A program made the position numbers and the translations under genes. This document shows positions 47,625-62,288 of a stretch of DNA of 64,000 nucleotides, piece by piece (within the stretch, counting starts at the first letter, position 1; each line of letters opens with the position of its first letter). The notes beneath the pieces were generated by a model. That model did not search any database. It had not been told where the DNA came from and worked only from the letters and a program-made list of their open reading frames with translations. Source of the stretch: Rhizophagus clarus (lineage: Eukaryota; Glomeromycota; Glomeromycetes; Glomerales; Glomeraceae); the NCBI GenBank assembly GCA_015698045.1, contig BLAL01000057.1:1-64000 (forward strand), written 5' to 3'.

Positions 47625-49434
47625 TAATGGAAACTACATTTTATAATTGGAATTTATCGTGCAATATTACATTTTTTATTATTTGAATTACCAAGTCGTG
47701 AGTTTAATTATTTTTTTTTTTATTTAATTTACCATTTGCTTATTATTTTTTTTTTATAGTATATAATATTGGCAAAAATCATCTGTAAAAAAAAAAAAAA
47801 AAAAAAAAAAAAGATCATCAATTAACTGATTTTGTATTGTTAAAGGTAATTCATTTATTTGTATAATTTGATTCAATAGAAATATATTATTATCGAAGCT
47901 TATTCTTGGGTTATTTGTAATTTATTTTAACGAAAAAAAAAAAAAATAAAATAAAATAAAAAAAAAAAAATTATATATTATATAATATAGATAGATAGAT
48001 AGATTAATAATTTAAAATCTTCACAATATATTAATAATTTTATTATTACAAAGGAGGAGACGTAAATTAACGTAAAAGGGAAGTTCAAAAATTATAATTA
48101 TTGTTTCGTACCGGTATATATTGTAATAAAAAAATTGATCAAAGAAGACAATAATTATTCGAAACTTGTAACATCAGCAAATTAATAAATTTTAATACAA
48201 TTTACCCCTAAACATTAAGATAATGTTATAAGGGTGATTGATTGATGTACTTTGTTCAAAATTATATTGTTTTTTAAGAATTTCGCGGTTTTATTTACTT
48301 ACACCTTTAACGCGGGAATTCATTACCAAAATTAACATTCGCGTGAGAATTTTTTAATAAATATCGCTATCATAAATTAGATATTTAGATAAAGATGATT
48401 CATGTAACATGTTTCTAATAAGAAATTCATAAAATCATTGGAAACAATAGTTTGGTATTTGGATGATAATACTTAATTATTGGTGTTATGATGCTTAATT
48501 TAAAAGTACTTAATTTATGCATCAATGAATTTTTTTCGGGATTATTTCCTTTGAATAAATTAAAAGAATCCCGCTCGTACACAAACAAGTAATGGAAGTA
48601 AGTATGTTCCATGAATTTTGTTTTTTATTTAATATTATTCTATTTTCTCTCCGTCACAATTTGTGCAAACATTTTTTTGTGACAATGTTTGTATATTACA
48701 AAAAATAAACTTTAACATGCTTTAACATGCTTTAACATACAGTATATTACGTAAAATGCGTTGTGTTGAATTAGAAAAGACGCGTTTAAAATAATATCGT
48801 CTAATTTTTTTTTTTATTTTTTTTTTTTTCACACGATCATAATTCGTATCAACTATTAACTATCATCTTTTTTATTTTATTTTACCTTATTTCATTTTTT
48901 CTTTATTTTGTTATTTGTTTTTAATTTATTGTGTTTCTTTATTTGGAAATTTATTATAAATGAAAGTAGAATTACCAATGAGTAAAAATACTAAATTTAT
49001 AATTTGAAGCATCAATAAAATTCAAAGGAATATAGTATTTTAATTTTTAAAGTTTTTTTTTTTTTTTCTTTGTTAAATTAATTTGGTTAAATTAATCAAA
49101 TTTTCATTTAAGTTTGAGAAACAAATAAAAAAGAAAAAAGTTTTTTAAATTTTTCTAAACAACAAAATGAGTCTAATGTTAAAGGAAAAGAAAAAAGAAA
49201 AAAAAAAAAAGAAAATAAATAAATAAATAAATAAATAAAATTAAAATATATTTTAAAATATTTTTAAATTAATTAGGTTTCATTTCCTTTCTATAAATAA
49301 AATAATTTAAAATTAAGTTAATAAATTTAATTTAAACCTATAAATATAAAAATTTAAAGAAAAGAAAAAGGAAAAAAAAAAAAGGAGAAAAAAAAAACAA
49401 ATATCACACTAAAAATTTACTAAATATGAACGTT

Positions 49435-49480
<46 letters not shown>

Positions 49481-52264
49481 GGATCCTTCTTTTTTACGTT
49501 TCAACTGGTTGTATTTGTTATGTTTATTTGGATTAAACTTTAAATGTTTATTTGATTAGCTTAAAAAAGAAAAAAAAAAAAAGATATTATAAAAAATAAA
49601 ATAAAATAAAATAAATATTTTTAATTATAACTTGTAAAGGAAAAAAGAAAAGGAAAAGCAAAAAGGTTAATGCATGCAAAATATGCAAAGAAATTACGAT
49701 AATCAAATAAAAAATTTAATCAATATATTAACATATAATTAACTATTTTGATCCGTTAAAAAAGGTTAAACGTGTTAAGCCATAAAGGGGATATCATTAA
49801 CATCCGATATTCTGAATCATGAGGACGACTTTGATAAGTAACATTTTGTAATATTTTAGGAAAAGAAAAATAAAATTTTTCACAACTAATAATGAACTCC
49901 ATTTGTTCACTTGTAATAAACTTTCATTTTGTAAAATTAATATAGATCAAAAATAGAGGTTTTCGGCGTTCGGGCATTCATTTTTACACCACCTGCGGGG
50001 GGTTATGTAAAAGCAAGAGGAAATTTTTAGTAAACATACATTAAGGATTACTCGGAGTTTAACGAAAATAAATAATCATTTTTTTATTTTGAAAGCCTAA
50101 AGAGGGAAATCGTGGGGCGGAGTTGAAAAATTAATTGCAAATAACAAAATAGAAATAGGAGATTGTAAATAATGATTGGATATAAATTTTACTGCGATGT
50201 TATGTATCGGAATACCATATTTTATTAAAGCAAAAATGAGAGGCGTATTTTATTTTTTTTTTTTATTTTTTATTATTTTATCTTCTCGAATGAGTTAATA
50301 GAAGAAAAACAAGGGAAGCAACTAAAATTAGAGTCATTCAATATTTTTCTTTTCGGTGATAAGCAACGGATTATTATAATTCTAATTTAAAAAGGCTTGG
50401 CCTGTTTCATTTTTTGGAGGGTTTCATAGATAACTAAACGAAGCAAGTAAATATTACACATGTTATTATATATATATCATTATCGGATATTTATGACATA
50501 TTAATACATTATCTACATTTTTCATTTTCTTGTTTTCTTTCGCTAGGCATATTGTATTAATCTATATTGTTAAAAAATCAAATCTAGAAATTTTGGTGTC
50601 GCAATAGATTTACTTAATATGGGAAAGAAGGGAATTAATAAATTACAATGCCTGTCCATTGATTCTTTTTATAGCATCACTGATCTTCAGGGTCGCACAA
50701 ACAATAAATCACAATAACCATTCATGAAATTTTGAAATTTTCCCTGTGACCAATAATGCGACCAACATTACGGCGAAATCATGTAATTAACAATATGACC
50801 ATATGTACCGTACCTTACATTAATATAAGTTTGCATGCATATATGATATGATCTCAACATTAGAAGGGCGCAAGATTCAATCCATGATTTAGGTTCATCG
50901 TTACTGCGCATATCACGCGATCTTTTATATTTTTTTAACCGTAAGGATATTTCGATAATAAAAAATATTGCAAAAATATTTATTTATATATTTATTTATT
51001 TTTTTTTTTTTTTAAAAAAAAGGTTAAAAATATTTTATTTTTTTTTTCTATGAATAAAGAAAAGTTTTTCTATTAATAATAAAGCCAGTTTTTTTTTAAA
51101 AAATTTTTTTAAAAAAAAAATATTAAAGTATGTTGTTTATCAGATTATCATAAATTTATCACGGATTAAAAGTTAAAATCGAATAATAAGCTGGCTAAAT
51201 TATAAGTCATGCAAACTAAATAAATTATGTAAAAGTATATGTAAGGAGATCTTTGAATAATTTTCAAATAAAGTAAATAAAAATAAAAAATTTAAAGATA
51301 AAATTAAAAAAAAAAAAAAAAAGATAAAAATAAAATTCTTAAAATTCATAAATCAAAACCAATTTATTATAAATTAAAACGGCAAAAACTGGGAATCGGA
51401 TAAAGATACATTTTATATTTTCTTTTTGATTTTATTATGGAAGAAAAGTTGAAAGAAAAATCGGAATTAAAATTTCAAAAAAAAAAAAAAAAAAAAAAAA
51501 AAATTAAAAATACATACATATTTATGTACTTTATATTCGGACGAATTCTACAATGGGTTTCTCTTTATGAAAAATAAGGAGTTAAGTAGTAAGAAAAAGG
51601 GAAACAAGACAAAAAAAAACAATTTCCTTTTTAGATAAAGGTTCAATGAAAATTTAAGGAGTTGATGTGATAATTTTTTTAAAAAAATGGTATAATATAC
51701 GTAATTTGCATCTCATCGATTCGTGTTGATAATCAAATTCGCGTCGCATAATATAATGTGTATCCCACGCGCGAGAAACATTATTTAATCGGAAAAATAT
51801 TCTCCGTGATTATGTACTTATTTTAATTTGTCCTTTATGGATAAGAATAATTTGGGAAAATTCAATAAGATCGAAAAGAAGGGATGCATTTAACTCAGGA
51901 CTCTTTCTATCCAATTTAAAAAAAAATTGAGAACAATAAGAAACAAATAATTCTCTGAGAAATCATGAGAAGATGCGCGAAGAATAACACAAAAAAGTTA
52001 TTCGATAAGAAAAAAGATTACCAACAAAAGTTGTTAAAAATTTATTTGAGATAACAAATTAAAATCAGAGTAAACAATTAATCCTTTGTCTTCCAATTAA
52101 ACAATTAGATTTTATAACATCAATAACATTAATGAACAACATGATAGCATCAATGAACATCGTCTTATCTACTGTTATCGCATGAATCAGAACAAAGGGT
52201 TCACAAAAAAAAAAAAAAAAACGAGATCAAAAGCAAGTTTGATAATGGTCAAATATATTTGTAA

Positions 52265-52400
52265 TATTATTATTCGTAGTTTTAATGTAGTTTTGAATTA
52301 GGTTTAATGTAGTTTTAATGTAGTTTTGTTGTAGGTTTAATATAGTTTTGTTGTAGTTTTGTTGTAGTTTTATTGTGGTTTTATTGTGGTTTTGAATTAT
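52265..52400. repeat. gtagttttaat/gtagttttgtt minisatellite
   Basis: About ten copies of an 11-12 bp unit (tgtagttttgt, tgtagttttaa, tgtggttttat) run in direct orientation. Confidence 0.85.
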
Positions 52401-54892
52401 TTCAATTTTACTTACTATTTATGTGATAATTATTTAAATTTAATCTTGATGAAATATAAAAGAAACCATAAATGTACTTCAAATATTTTTTTACCTAAAA
52501 TATAAAATTATGCCACGATGTTTGAATGCATTACGTATGGTTACGTGTGCGTTCTTTTAAAATCTTTATCCTGATGCACCTTTACGTGTTTATGCAACTT
52601 CGGAATGTTTTATTCAAATTTGGTATATTTTGAAAACAATCAAAAATATGTCAATCATTATTCAAAAAAAAAAAAAAAAGAAATTTTTTCTTTAATCGGT
52701 TCAAATGAAAACAATGTTGAGGCGCATTTAACCATCATTATGTTAAAATAATAATTGTTTTAGCCACTTTACTTCCAGAAAAAGCATTTTAGTATGTATA
52801 TGCGTGGCGAAAAAAAATCATATTCATTATGATTTATTACTACTATCATAATAATTACATTTTGGGTCGGAACTGTTCAACGTTTCAGATCAATCAAGCC
52901 TGATTTCTTTCCTCGTGTTTAACTAAAAGTTCCATAGCAAACAAAAATTATATGCATGCATTGCTTAAAACAACAAAAAGTTGATATAAAAATGGTTTAT
53001 TATTATTTTTTACCATATAAAGATTAATTTGTTTCATACAATCAACGAAAAAGTTTCCAAATTTGTAAATGGAAAACCAAAATCGTTAATATAATAAAAC
53101 CTTTTCATTTCTATTTCATACACGGAAAAGTGTTTATAGATATTAACATATTTTTACCTAAATCTTATAGAATCATTCTAAAATCATTAGTAAGCTAATA
53201 TCAAACAATTTATTCAAACAGTTTCGTTTGTCATGCAATCTTACGTCATTCGGTCAAAGGATCGTCGTTATAAAAGAATTCGTCTGGCCCGAAAGATTAT
53301 AAATCATAATTGCATCCCTTGCATAATAATCACATTGTTGTTTTTTTTGGTCGGTTATCTCTTTTTCATAAATCCGTAATTATAAAGAAAAACCTTTTTC
53401 CATCTTTTAAATCTCCTTCCTAATTTCGTTAATAACTAAAATTTTTTTTAACAAACAAGTTAGAAATATAATGAAAGAGTACATACATGGGTTAATTGAT
53501 CACTTCATTATTACCCTAATAATTATAAAACTATAAGTTGTATCACATATTAACCATGAATTATGACCGAAAATTTACGATAACAGGCAACATTGTATTA
53601 TTACATTGTAATAACATTAAATATTTTCCCTTCTTTACCATTTTTGTATTTGTATACCTTTTTTTTATATTTTGACCAAATATATTAATAAATTTTTTTT
53701 TTTATATACTAGAACCGGTAATATTTGTAATTTGAATCTTTTCATTTCTCATTTTTATTTTTTTATTTTTTATTATTTTTTTTTTCTCTCAAGAAACATC
53801 ATAAAAAATAATAATCCAATCAAAATTATTTAATGATATTTTTTTTTCCTCCTCCCCCTTATTTCTTTTATTTATTAATTAATTAAGTACTATAAAAAAA
53901 TATATTTATGTACAGTACATTTTTTTCATACTTTCATTATAACGAATCATAATCTTACGGAATTTACTTGAAAAATAATTATCCACTAACGGAAATATTT
54001 TCATTGGATAATTAAAAAAGATATATTAAATTCATCTAACGTAATCAATTTTTATCCCTTAATATGATACCTTGTAATTGGCATTGCCCAATACACATTG
54101 ATCACATTGATCACATTTCAATCCTTAATCCTTACTTAATACTTAGAAAAACAAAAATCACAATGAAATAAAAATTCAATTGTTTTTAATCTTTATTGAT
54201 GCTTTTGCTACCATTTTTTATTTTTTCGGGTATTATTAGGTAAAAAAGAGTATGACTGAAACCAAAATATTTTTTTGTGGAATTTTATTTAAAATATTTA
54301 ATTATAAATCAAGTAATAACTTTATATGTTTTACTTTCCTTAATTTAGTCAACTTTTTGTTTGTTGCTTCTGGGATTTACATTGCTGACGTGAGAAAAAA
54401 AAAAGGAGCGTGTGATTAACGTGAGAAAATGGAAGTAATTTTACTTTAGTTGTAAAAGAAGGGTATTACGTCACATACGTCACGTAAATCGGTAAAGCTT
54501 AATCCGTAATATAAATATACATGATTAATTTATTAAATTTATCACGTAACTTCACTCCTTTTAATATAACGGAATTCCGAAACTATATTATTGTATGAAT
54601 CTGAATGAATGAATGAATCATAATTAATAATGTTATATATATATATATATATAATGAAAAAAAAAAGCCGAATTCCGACTATTAACTCCGGTTTAAAATG
54701 GTTTTAAAAAAAATTCAAATTACAAATTTACAAGGGCAATGCCGCTGGTATTAAATAAATTCATTGTGTGGCGTAGTAACTTTTGGCGATGTGGCGTAGT
54801 TTCATTCCTGTAATGAAATTCGACTAAAAAAGCTAGACATAAACAAAACACAAACGGTTTAAAAAACCATTTATTGAATATATTTCTCTAGA

Positions 54893-54955
54893 ACTGCGAC
54901 AATACTTGCGACAATACTTGCGGCAATACTTGCGGTAATACTTGCGGTAATTAAA
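54893..54955. repeat. 12-bp minisatellite, aatacttgcggc
   Basis: Four direct copies of aatacttgcg followed by ac, gc or gt; locally GC-richer than its surroundings. No coding frame is associated. Confidence 0.85.
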
Positions 54956-56269
54956 TTGTGCCCATGTGCCTAATGACTCGGTGTAAATTGACGCGGTAAA
55001 ACAACGAAACTGATAAATTTGGTATAGTAAACGTCTAATGATATAATTTTTTTTTTTTTCGACTGAGAAGATTCAAATTCAATGTAAAAAAGTTTCATTG
55101 TTCTCGATTTTCTTTTTAAAAAAAAAAAATTAAAAATTTTAAATAATTGGACATGATTTCTCTTTTGTCTACGATTTATGGCACCTTTTTTTTCCTTTTT
55201 TAGTCAATATTCATGTAGATTTCTTAAATATAAAATTATTATTATTATTTTTTTTTTTTAAAAAAAAAAAAAGAAAATCATAATTAGAAAAAAAAAAAAA
55301 ACTTTATCGGTTAAAAGTTAAAACTAAAGACAATTATTAAAACCTCTGCATTTTGATTCATAAATACCAAATATGGATCAAGTTTCGATCTAGAACGATA
55401 TTATAATAAATGTTACAATGATTATAGTTCGAAAGTAAATGTTGACATTGAAAAATGATTACTTTATATTATAAAGACAAAGGAAGAGTGAACAATTTGA
55501 GACGCGTAAATCATGAAATCCATGAGTAGTGATACGCGGGCAAATAGACTTTTATAGTATTAAAAAAACTTTAAAAAAGTTTGTTTCGATAAACCGAAAA
55601 TCACATGACTCATGTGACATGGATTTTCAGGTAATTTACGGTATAAAAATGTGAAATATAATTTTTTTGGATGAATTTGGGTTACAGGGATGCACATAAT
55701 TTATTAATTTAAGTAGTATGGTATTTTAGAATCAATTTATCGTTAAAAATAGATAAATTGATACATGTTCGAGAACGTTATTATATTCGTTAAATGAAAA
55801 CTTTAAAAAAAAAAAAAAAATTTTTTTACCAAATTCTGATAAATTAAAAAAAAAATAAATAAATAAAATCTGCTTAATTGTTTATATGAGTTTACGAAAG
55901 AGTAATTTTTTACTTCTTAACGGTATTCTTTTTACGCCTAATGATCCAAATTTTTTACATGCACGAAATAAAAAATGACTACAAATTTGGGCAACTAACC
56001 ATTTAATATTTCATCTGCTAAGTAAATCATCCAAAGTTAGAACATTATGTGATGTTATCCTTTACATTACACAAAACACATCAATTTCCATTCTCGAATC
56101 TTTAATGTTGCACAAATTTGTGGAAAGACCCTCAAGTCAATGCGTCTTATGGAAGGGACTTGCATTATAAGTCTCATACTTAAAATCCTGTGATTTTAAC
56201 TTACAGCTCACAGATTCTTCATCTGTGATTGCATTTTTATCACGTAAAGAAAGGTTGCTAAAACTTTAA

Positions 56270-56565
56270 CTTTCTTCAACTTTTTTCAAATTCTTTAATT
56301 TTTCATTTTTTCAAATTTTTCAAATTCTTTAAATTCTTCGTTTTTTCAAATTTTTCAAATTCTTTAAATTCTTCGTTTTTTCAAATTTTTCAAATTCTTT
56401 AAATTCTTCGTTTTTTTGAATTTTTCAAATTCTTTAAATTCTTCGTTTTTTCAAATTTTTCAAATTCTTTAATCCTTCAAGTCTTACAACTTTTTCAATT
56501 CTTTCAAGTTTTTTCAAGTCCTTCAAATCCTTCAAATCCTTAAAACCTTTCAAGTCTTCCAAGCT
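56270..56565. repeat. 35-bp tandem repeat, ttcaaattctttaaattcttcg
   Basis: The words aaattcttcg recur at 56331, 56366, 56401 and 56436, a 35-bp period, with degenerate ttcaaat and ccttcaag copies on both sides. Strongly pyrimidine-rich on the plus strand. Confidence 0.9.
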
Positions 56566-57491
56566 AAAAAGGATAAAATAATAATAATTTAAATCTAAAA
56601 GTAGACTTCTATAAATAATTAATAAATGTGATACTACTCAATAAACTTGTCTATTTTATGCTTGTGAGCTGATTAATTAATGTTAATTGCGTAATAAACT
56701 ATTTTAAGCTTTAACAAATTTTATGACAAATATAATAATAAATTCCTAGTTTATCACTAAAGTTAAATTTAGAACTATTTTATTTTATTTTTTTATTTTT
56801 TTTATTTTATTTTTTATTTGTAACATTAAAATCATTTACATACTGCATCTGATACCAATTCATTAAATATCATATCACGGTGAGATCCAAATTGACTATG
56901 AACCGTTATCTTTCTTATTTTTCGCTTAAAGATTATTATTTTGTGGCTTTCCGCGTCTTCCAATGATAATCGAATCTTTAATAACGTTCAATTCATTCAC
57001 GCTAAGAAAGGACAACAAAATGTTTAAGAAGGTTCTTGATCGCATTTCCGTACATATTATCCTCATAAAGTTTCAATTTTTCAAATTCCGATGTAAAGTA
57101 TGTAAATATACTTCTTTTTTTGAAAAAATAATAATCGTTATTTACGATTTATTTACAATTATTGTATTTGTTTATTATTCTATTACACTTTATTTTTTTT
57201 TTAAAAAAAAAAAAAATTTTTTTTTTTTATTAATCAAAATTATTATAAAAAAAATATATATATATATAAAATATATATATATAATATATACACATAAATA
57301 AATAAATTATGCGGCAATATATATTTTAGTTTAATCTCTCATCATCTTTTCGAAAATTAAATTGCCGAAAATGTATAGCAAATAATAAATTGTAAACTAA
57401 TTTTAAAAATATATATATATATTTATATGTATATACATAAAAAAAATTTTTTTTTTTTTATTTATTTATTTAGAATAGTAATAAATTAATA

Positions 57492-57530
<39 letters not shown>

Positions 57531-58363
57531 TTAAATTATTAAATATTATTAATATATAAAAAAAAAAATTTTTTTTTTTTATGTATAAAATATTTCACAA
57601 AAAAAAAAAGATCGACCTCAAGTCGAGAGCCAAAATAAATACCCTCCTTGGTTTCGTCAGGATTCAGAAAAAAAAATTCGTGTTTAAAAAAAAAAAAAAT
57701 CTTACAGTAAAAAAAAAAAAAAAAAAAAGGAAGCAAATAACCTAATCTTTTGTTGAACCCTAATAACACTTGACATTTTACATTAAAAATTTTTTTTTTT
57801 TTTTTTTTTTTTTACTTTTTGTCAATCATTTTATTTATATTACTATTAATATTAAAAAAATTTTTTTTTCTGTGTATAACCTTGTTATACCGTACAGTAA
57901 ATAATATTTATTTATTTACTATTTTTTTTTTTCTTAATCCTATACACATCACTTTAATTTTATTTATAAATAGACGTTCAATTTTCGCTTTTGCTTTTTT
58001 TTCCTCAGTTCGTTAAATCATTTTATAGCTTGTATCAATAATTCTTATCTTTTATTTTTTAATTTTTTTTATTTTACGTTTTATTTCTTTTCTTCTTCTT
58101 CCGTTGCCACTTTCCCCGTTAAAAAAAAAGTCCTTTTCTATTTTGTTCTTTATTATTTTTTTTCTTTCTTGTATATTATTATTTTAGTTTCTTTAATTTA
58201 TTTTTTTTTTTTCCTTTAAAAAAAAAACCCCCCTTTTATTTGTAACGGTTACTGAGGTAGCTAGTTTTACCTTTCTAAAAATTATTTTTTTTTATATATA
58301 TATCAGAACGTGCTTTTAAAAAAAAAATTTGTATATATTCAAAAAAAAAGCAAAACACGAAAA

Positions 58364-59698
58364 ATGAACGACGATAACAAGATACACATGCAATTTTTAA
58401 CACGAAACATGAACAACGTACATTTAAATACAACTGCTTCGTCAAGGACCTCAAATTCCATTAAAGGTTCAGAAACCACATCGAAGTCTCCAGCTTTTCA
58501 GTTCATTTCTCATGACGAACTCCTCAGTTTATTCGAACAACGAAAGGGGACCCAATACTTCATTCCAGAAGGATTTGAGCCGGTCTTAATTCCAAGAGGT
58601 TCTCCATTACAACCGGTCGCAAACCTTCTACAAAATGGCAAGCTTCTTAATCATCATCAAAAAAATCATCAGCAACATCTAAAAATTCAAAACCAGAACG
58701 CGGCAGCGCCGGACGTGGTCGTCGTTAATAAACAAAAATCTACAATTCTTCCCACTTTAAATAATAATCAATCAAATTCTACATCGTCCGACGTTCGGTT
58801 CCCTCAATTAGTGTTAGCTAGATCTTCTGCACCGTGTCCGCCGCGCGGATCGGCTGCCAAAGCCCAAAAACCAAAGAAGCCTCCAAGACCTCCAAATGCC
58901 TTTATCTTATACCGACGTTCAAAACAACCTGATATAGTGGCACAGAACGAAGGTATATCAAACAATGAAGTATCTAAACAAGTCGGGGAAATGTGGCACA
59001 AAGAGCCCTTAGAAGAGAAAATGAAGTTCCAACGCCTAGCTGATGCAGCAAAAATGGAACACATGAAGAAGTACCCAGAATATAAATATAGACCAAGAAG
59101 ACCTCATGAAAAACGTCGTCGCACAAAGAGACCTAATGCAAGCTTAAATAACGCGAACAAGTCCTCCAATAATAATAATGATAAAGTTTCAAACGCGAAT
59201 AACAATAACAATAATGACTGCGGCATCGATACAAGCCCCTTAATGAACTCTATTTCAGCCAATGATGATCTTTCATTCTTGCAACAACCGCAGCAAATTG
59301 AAAGGCGTTCTTCAATAGAGTCTCTTAGCTCCATTGATTATTTTGATGAATCAAGAAGGAGTTCAATGATCTCTTGTGGGGACATAAATGATATAGAATA
59401 TAATGATTATCTTTTCGAAGATGTTCCCTCATTAGTAGATGATCAGTTACAACAATATCCTGTCACTTCTTCATCTTCAAATTCTCATGATTATAATAAC
59501 GTTTGTGTTGAAAACACAGCTTTTGATCTTATGATGGAGGGTGTTTCACCTGGAAACGATTCTGATGTTAGCTCCTTTGATTTCTTTAGCTTCGGGTATC
59601 CCGACTACATACCTTTCAATAACTCATTTGATTTAAATTCATTGATGTCCTCTCCAAGCGACCAGATGATGTCATGTGAATCCTTAAATGATGCTTAA
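58364..59698 (+). CDS. MATA-type HMG-box transcription factor, 444 aa, intronless
   Basis: Starting at ATG 58364 the product has 444 residues; the same frame is open upstream to 58310 but that start would be GTG and is rejected. A single HMG box spans residues about 170-246: PKKPPRPPNAFILYRR, SNNEVSKQVGEMWHKEP, EEKMKFQRLADAAKMEHMKK and YPEYKYRPRRP, followed by a basic EKRRRTKRP tail. This is the sequence-specific (SOX/TCF/MATA-like) class with the NAFILYR helix 1. An N-terminal segment (FISHDELLSLFEQRKGTQYF, FIPEGFEPVLIPRG) looks conserved rather than random. The C-terminal half is Asn/Ser-rich, then acidic (SSIDYFDESRRSS, DYLFEDVPSLVDD) and could activate transcription. AM fungi carry large families of such genes; whether this one is a mating-type regulator cannot be decided here. 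No introns are needed, unlike its multi-exon neighbours. Confidence 0.9.
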   Translation: MNDDNKIHMQFLTRNMNNVHLNTTASSRTSNSIKGSETTSKSPAFQFISHDELLSLFEQRKGTQYFIPEGFEPVLIPRGSPLQPVANLLQNGKLLNHHQKNHQQHLKIQNQNAAAPDVVVVNKQKSTILPTLNNNQSNSTSSDVRFPQLVLARSSAPCPPRGSAAKAQKPKKPPRPPNAFILYRRSKQPDIVAQNEGISNNEVSKQVGEMWHKEPLEEKMKFQRLADAAKMEHMKKYPEYKYRPRRPHEKRRRTKRPNASLNNANKSSNNNNDKVSNANNNNNNDCGIDTSPLMNSISANDDLSFLQQPQQIERRSSIESLSSIDYFDESRRSSMISCGDINDIEYNDYLFEDVPSLVDDQLQQYPVTSSSSNSHDYNNVCVENTAFDLMMEGVSPGNDSDVSSFDFFSFGYPDYIPFNNSFDLNSLMSSPSDQMMSCESLNDA

Positions 59699-62254
59699 TG
59701 ACTTTTTTCTAATGACTTTTTAATTTTTTTTTTAATGTGAGTAATTTCTTTCGCGTTTTATTTTATTTATTTTTTTTTTTTTACATTTGATCTGTCTTAT
59801 TAATAATATTCTTTTTCTTTACAGTTATTTATTTTCCCAAAAGTATTCTTATATTATCTGGTCCGTCGGGACCCTAATCTTTAAGTAGCTAAAGGAGTTT
59901 GATCTTTTTTTTCTTATAATAATAATACTTTACACTTGCTACGAACAATTTTTTTTATTTCTTGATTATTAAAAGACCAACCTTTCTGTATAAAAAAAAA
60001 AAAATTGAACTTTCAAAGAGGTTCGGTCTTTTATTAATCAAGTTTGTTTGTATATTTAATGGCGTGGGTTATTGTTGGGTTTTAAAATTTAAAAAAAAAA
60101 AAAAAAAAATTGATTTTATGGTGTTCGAAGTTCGTGTAGGTATTATTAGTTTATAATCTTATTTATTCTCTTTTTTTTTTTTCTTCTCTCCTAAAAATTA
60201 CCTGTACATATTTAGTTGTAAAAAAAAAAACTCTTCGAAAAACTTTTTTACTTTGCTTTTTTTTACATCTTATTTCCAAGTGTAATAACACACCTCCAAA
60301 CTATCTTTTTCGTTTAAAAAAAAATTTTTAGTTTTCGATTGATTTAATAACCTGTTCTTTTTTTTTCTTCGTGATAAATAAAAACCAAAAGATTTGACTT
60401 TATTTAAAAATATATGTAGCTTTTTACAATTGCTTTGGTATTTTTAAGTAAAAAATTATAAAATTTCATTCGAAAATTTCTCTATTCGTTTCTTTTTTCT
60501 TTTTTTTTTCTTTTCTTTTTTTTTCGTATATATTTATTAATATTTGTATTTTATTAACCTAGTAATGATGTAAAAAGATGCAAAAAAGATCTTATATAAA
60601 ATTTGTATAATATTTTTGTTACGCTTTTTTTTAAAAAAAATCTTTTTTTTTTTTTTTTTCATTTTTAAAAATCTAAAAATCTAATCTTTCCCAAATATCT
60701 TCACTCCATATTTGGCGTTTGAAAATGATGTAAATGATGTTAAAAAAAATACTAAACTTTTTAAGGATTGGCTAAGTAAATTTCGTTTTGTGATTTTGTT
60801 ATGATATATTTGTTTTATTGTGATATACTCGTGACCAATAACACCAATTTTTTTTTTCGCGCGAAACGCCAATATATATATATGTGTGTGTGCATTTATT
60901 GATATCTTTGAATAAAGATATTAAAAAGGATTAGTAAAAAAAAAAAAAACTTTAAAAAATTCAAAACAAAAACGGGGAAAGCTGGTAAACACGGCAAATC
61001 ACAAAAAAAAATTCAATTAATGAAACCTAAAAAATCCGTGCGAAAAAAAAAAATAAAATAAAATAAAATAAAATAAAATAATAATAAAAAAAAAAAAAAG
61101 ACAAATAAAGTAAAATAAAAGGCAAAAAAAAAAAAAAAAAAAAAAAAAATAATCAAAATATCTAGAATCGAAAAAAAAAAACATCTATGTATCAAAAAAA
61201 AAAAAGGAAAAGGAAAAAAAAAAAAAAAAAAAAATCTTTCAAAAAAAAAAAAAAAAAAAAAGTAAATAAATAAACAAAAAAGAAAAAATTTAACCCGTTC
61301 AGATATAATTTTTTTTTTTTTTTTTCAATTAAATTTTTTTTTTTTTTTTTTTTCAATTTATTTATTTATTTATTTATTTATTTTTTTTTTTTTCAGATAA
61401 ACTTTCTCACCCCAAACTTCGCAATAAAAATGTGAAATGCCGGAACGTTATCCGCAACTCCGAAAATAACCTTTTGATATATATGTCTTATTATTTTATT
61501 AATCAAATAAAAAAAACCCATTATTAAAACCTCCACATATAGATTTCAAATATGAACATAAAAGTTTAAACAGGTTTTATTATTAAGAATGCATACAGTA
61601 TAATGCGACATTTCAAATTCCAAAAACTAGTTAGCATATATCAATGCATATTAATGATTACATATGATTCATTATTTATGCACATATGCAAGGGCCTTCG
61701 GAATTATTTCGGAGAGGCCAAATAGTAGAGGAAAACGAAAAAAAACTCGTACATTATCTTTTTTTTTTTTCAAACAAATCTCTTTTTTTTAAAAAAAATA
61801 AAGAAAATACTCTTGGGAAACCTTTCACAGGAAGAAAAAAATTTTTTTTTCCATAATAATACATTTTAGGCTAAAGTTGAAAAGCCTAACATGCTACCAT
61901 GCAATTGGCATAAGATAATTGCATATTTAAAAAATATATATTTCTAATTTAGTATGTAACGTTTAATAAACAAATAAAAATAAATAAAAAAAACAAAATA
62001 TTATCTAGGGAAATGATCTAACCATCAAATTATCAAATTCAACCTACAAATTTACCTATATAACGATTTATCTATAATATATTGTGTCTCATAAACATTA
62101 AACAGGTTTTTAGTTATGATCTTACAGGGAAATTTGTGCTTAATTAATTGACCTGATAGATTTCCTCAAAGTAGTATTTGTATGACGCAGCAATGACTAG
62201 AATTTATTTGATTTATGCACGTCCTCAACTTAAAAAATTACGTGAACTTATTTC

Positions 62255-62288
<34 letters not shown>

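Larger units (their letters stand above)
47625..58363. other. 10.7-kb gene-free AT-rich gap
   Basis: No coding exon is convincing on either strand. The DNA is mostly single-copy in appearance, with homopolymer tracts (poly-A at 47790, 51480, 57500; poly-T at 49440), gata, taaa and ta microsatellites (47985-48002, 49215-49240, 54636-54651) and a few short minisatellites listed separately. The word-repeat transposons of 7.7-40 kb are absent. The part near 58.3 kb should contain the HMG gene promoter. Confidence 0.55.

Noticed and set aside
58310..58363. N-terminal extension of the HMG protein
   Set aside because: The extension would start at GTG and lies in AT-rich leader; the first ATG in frame is 58364.
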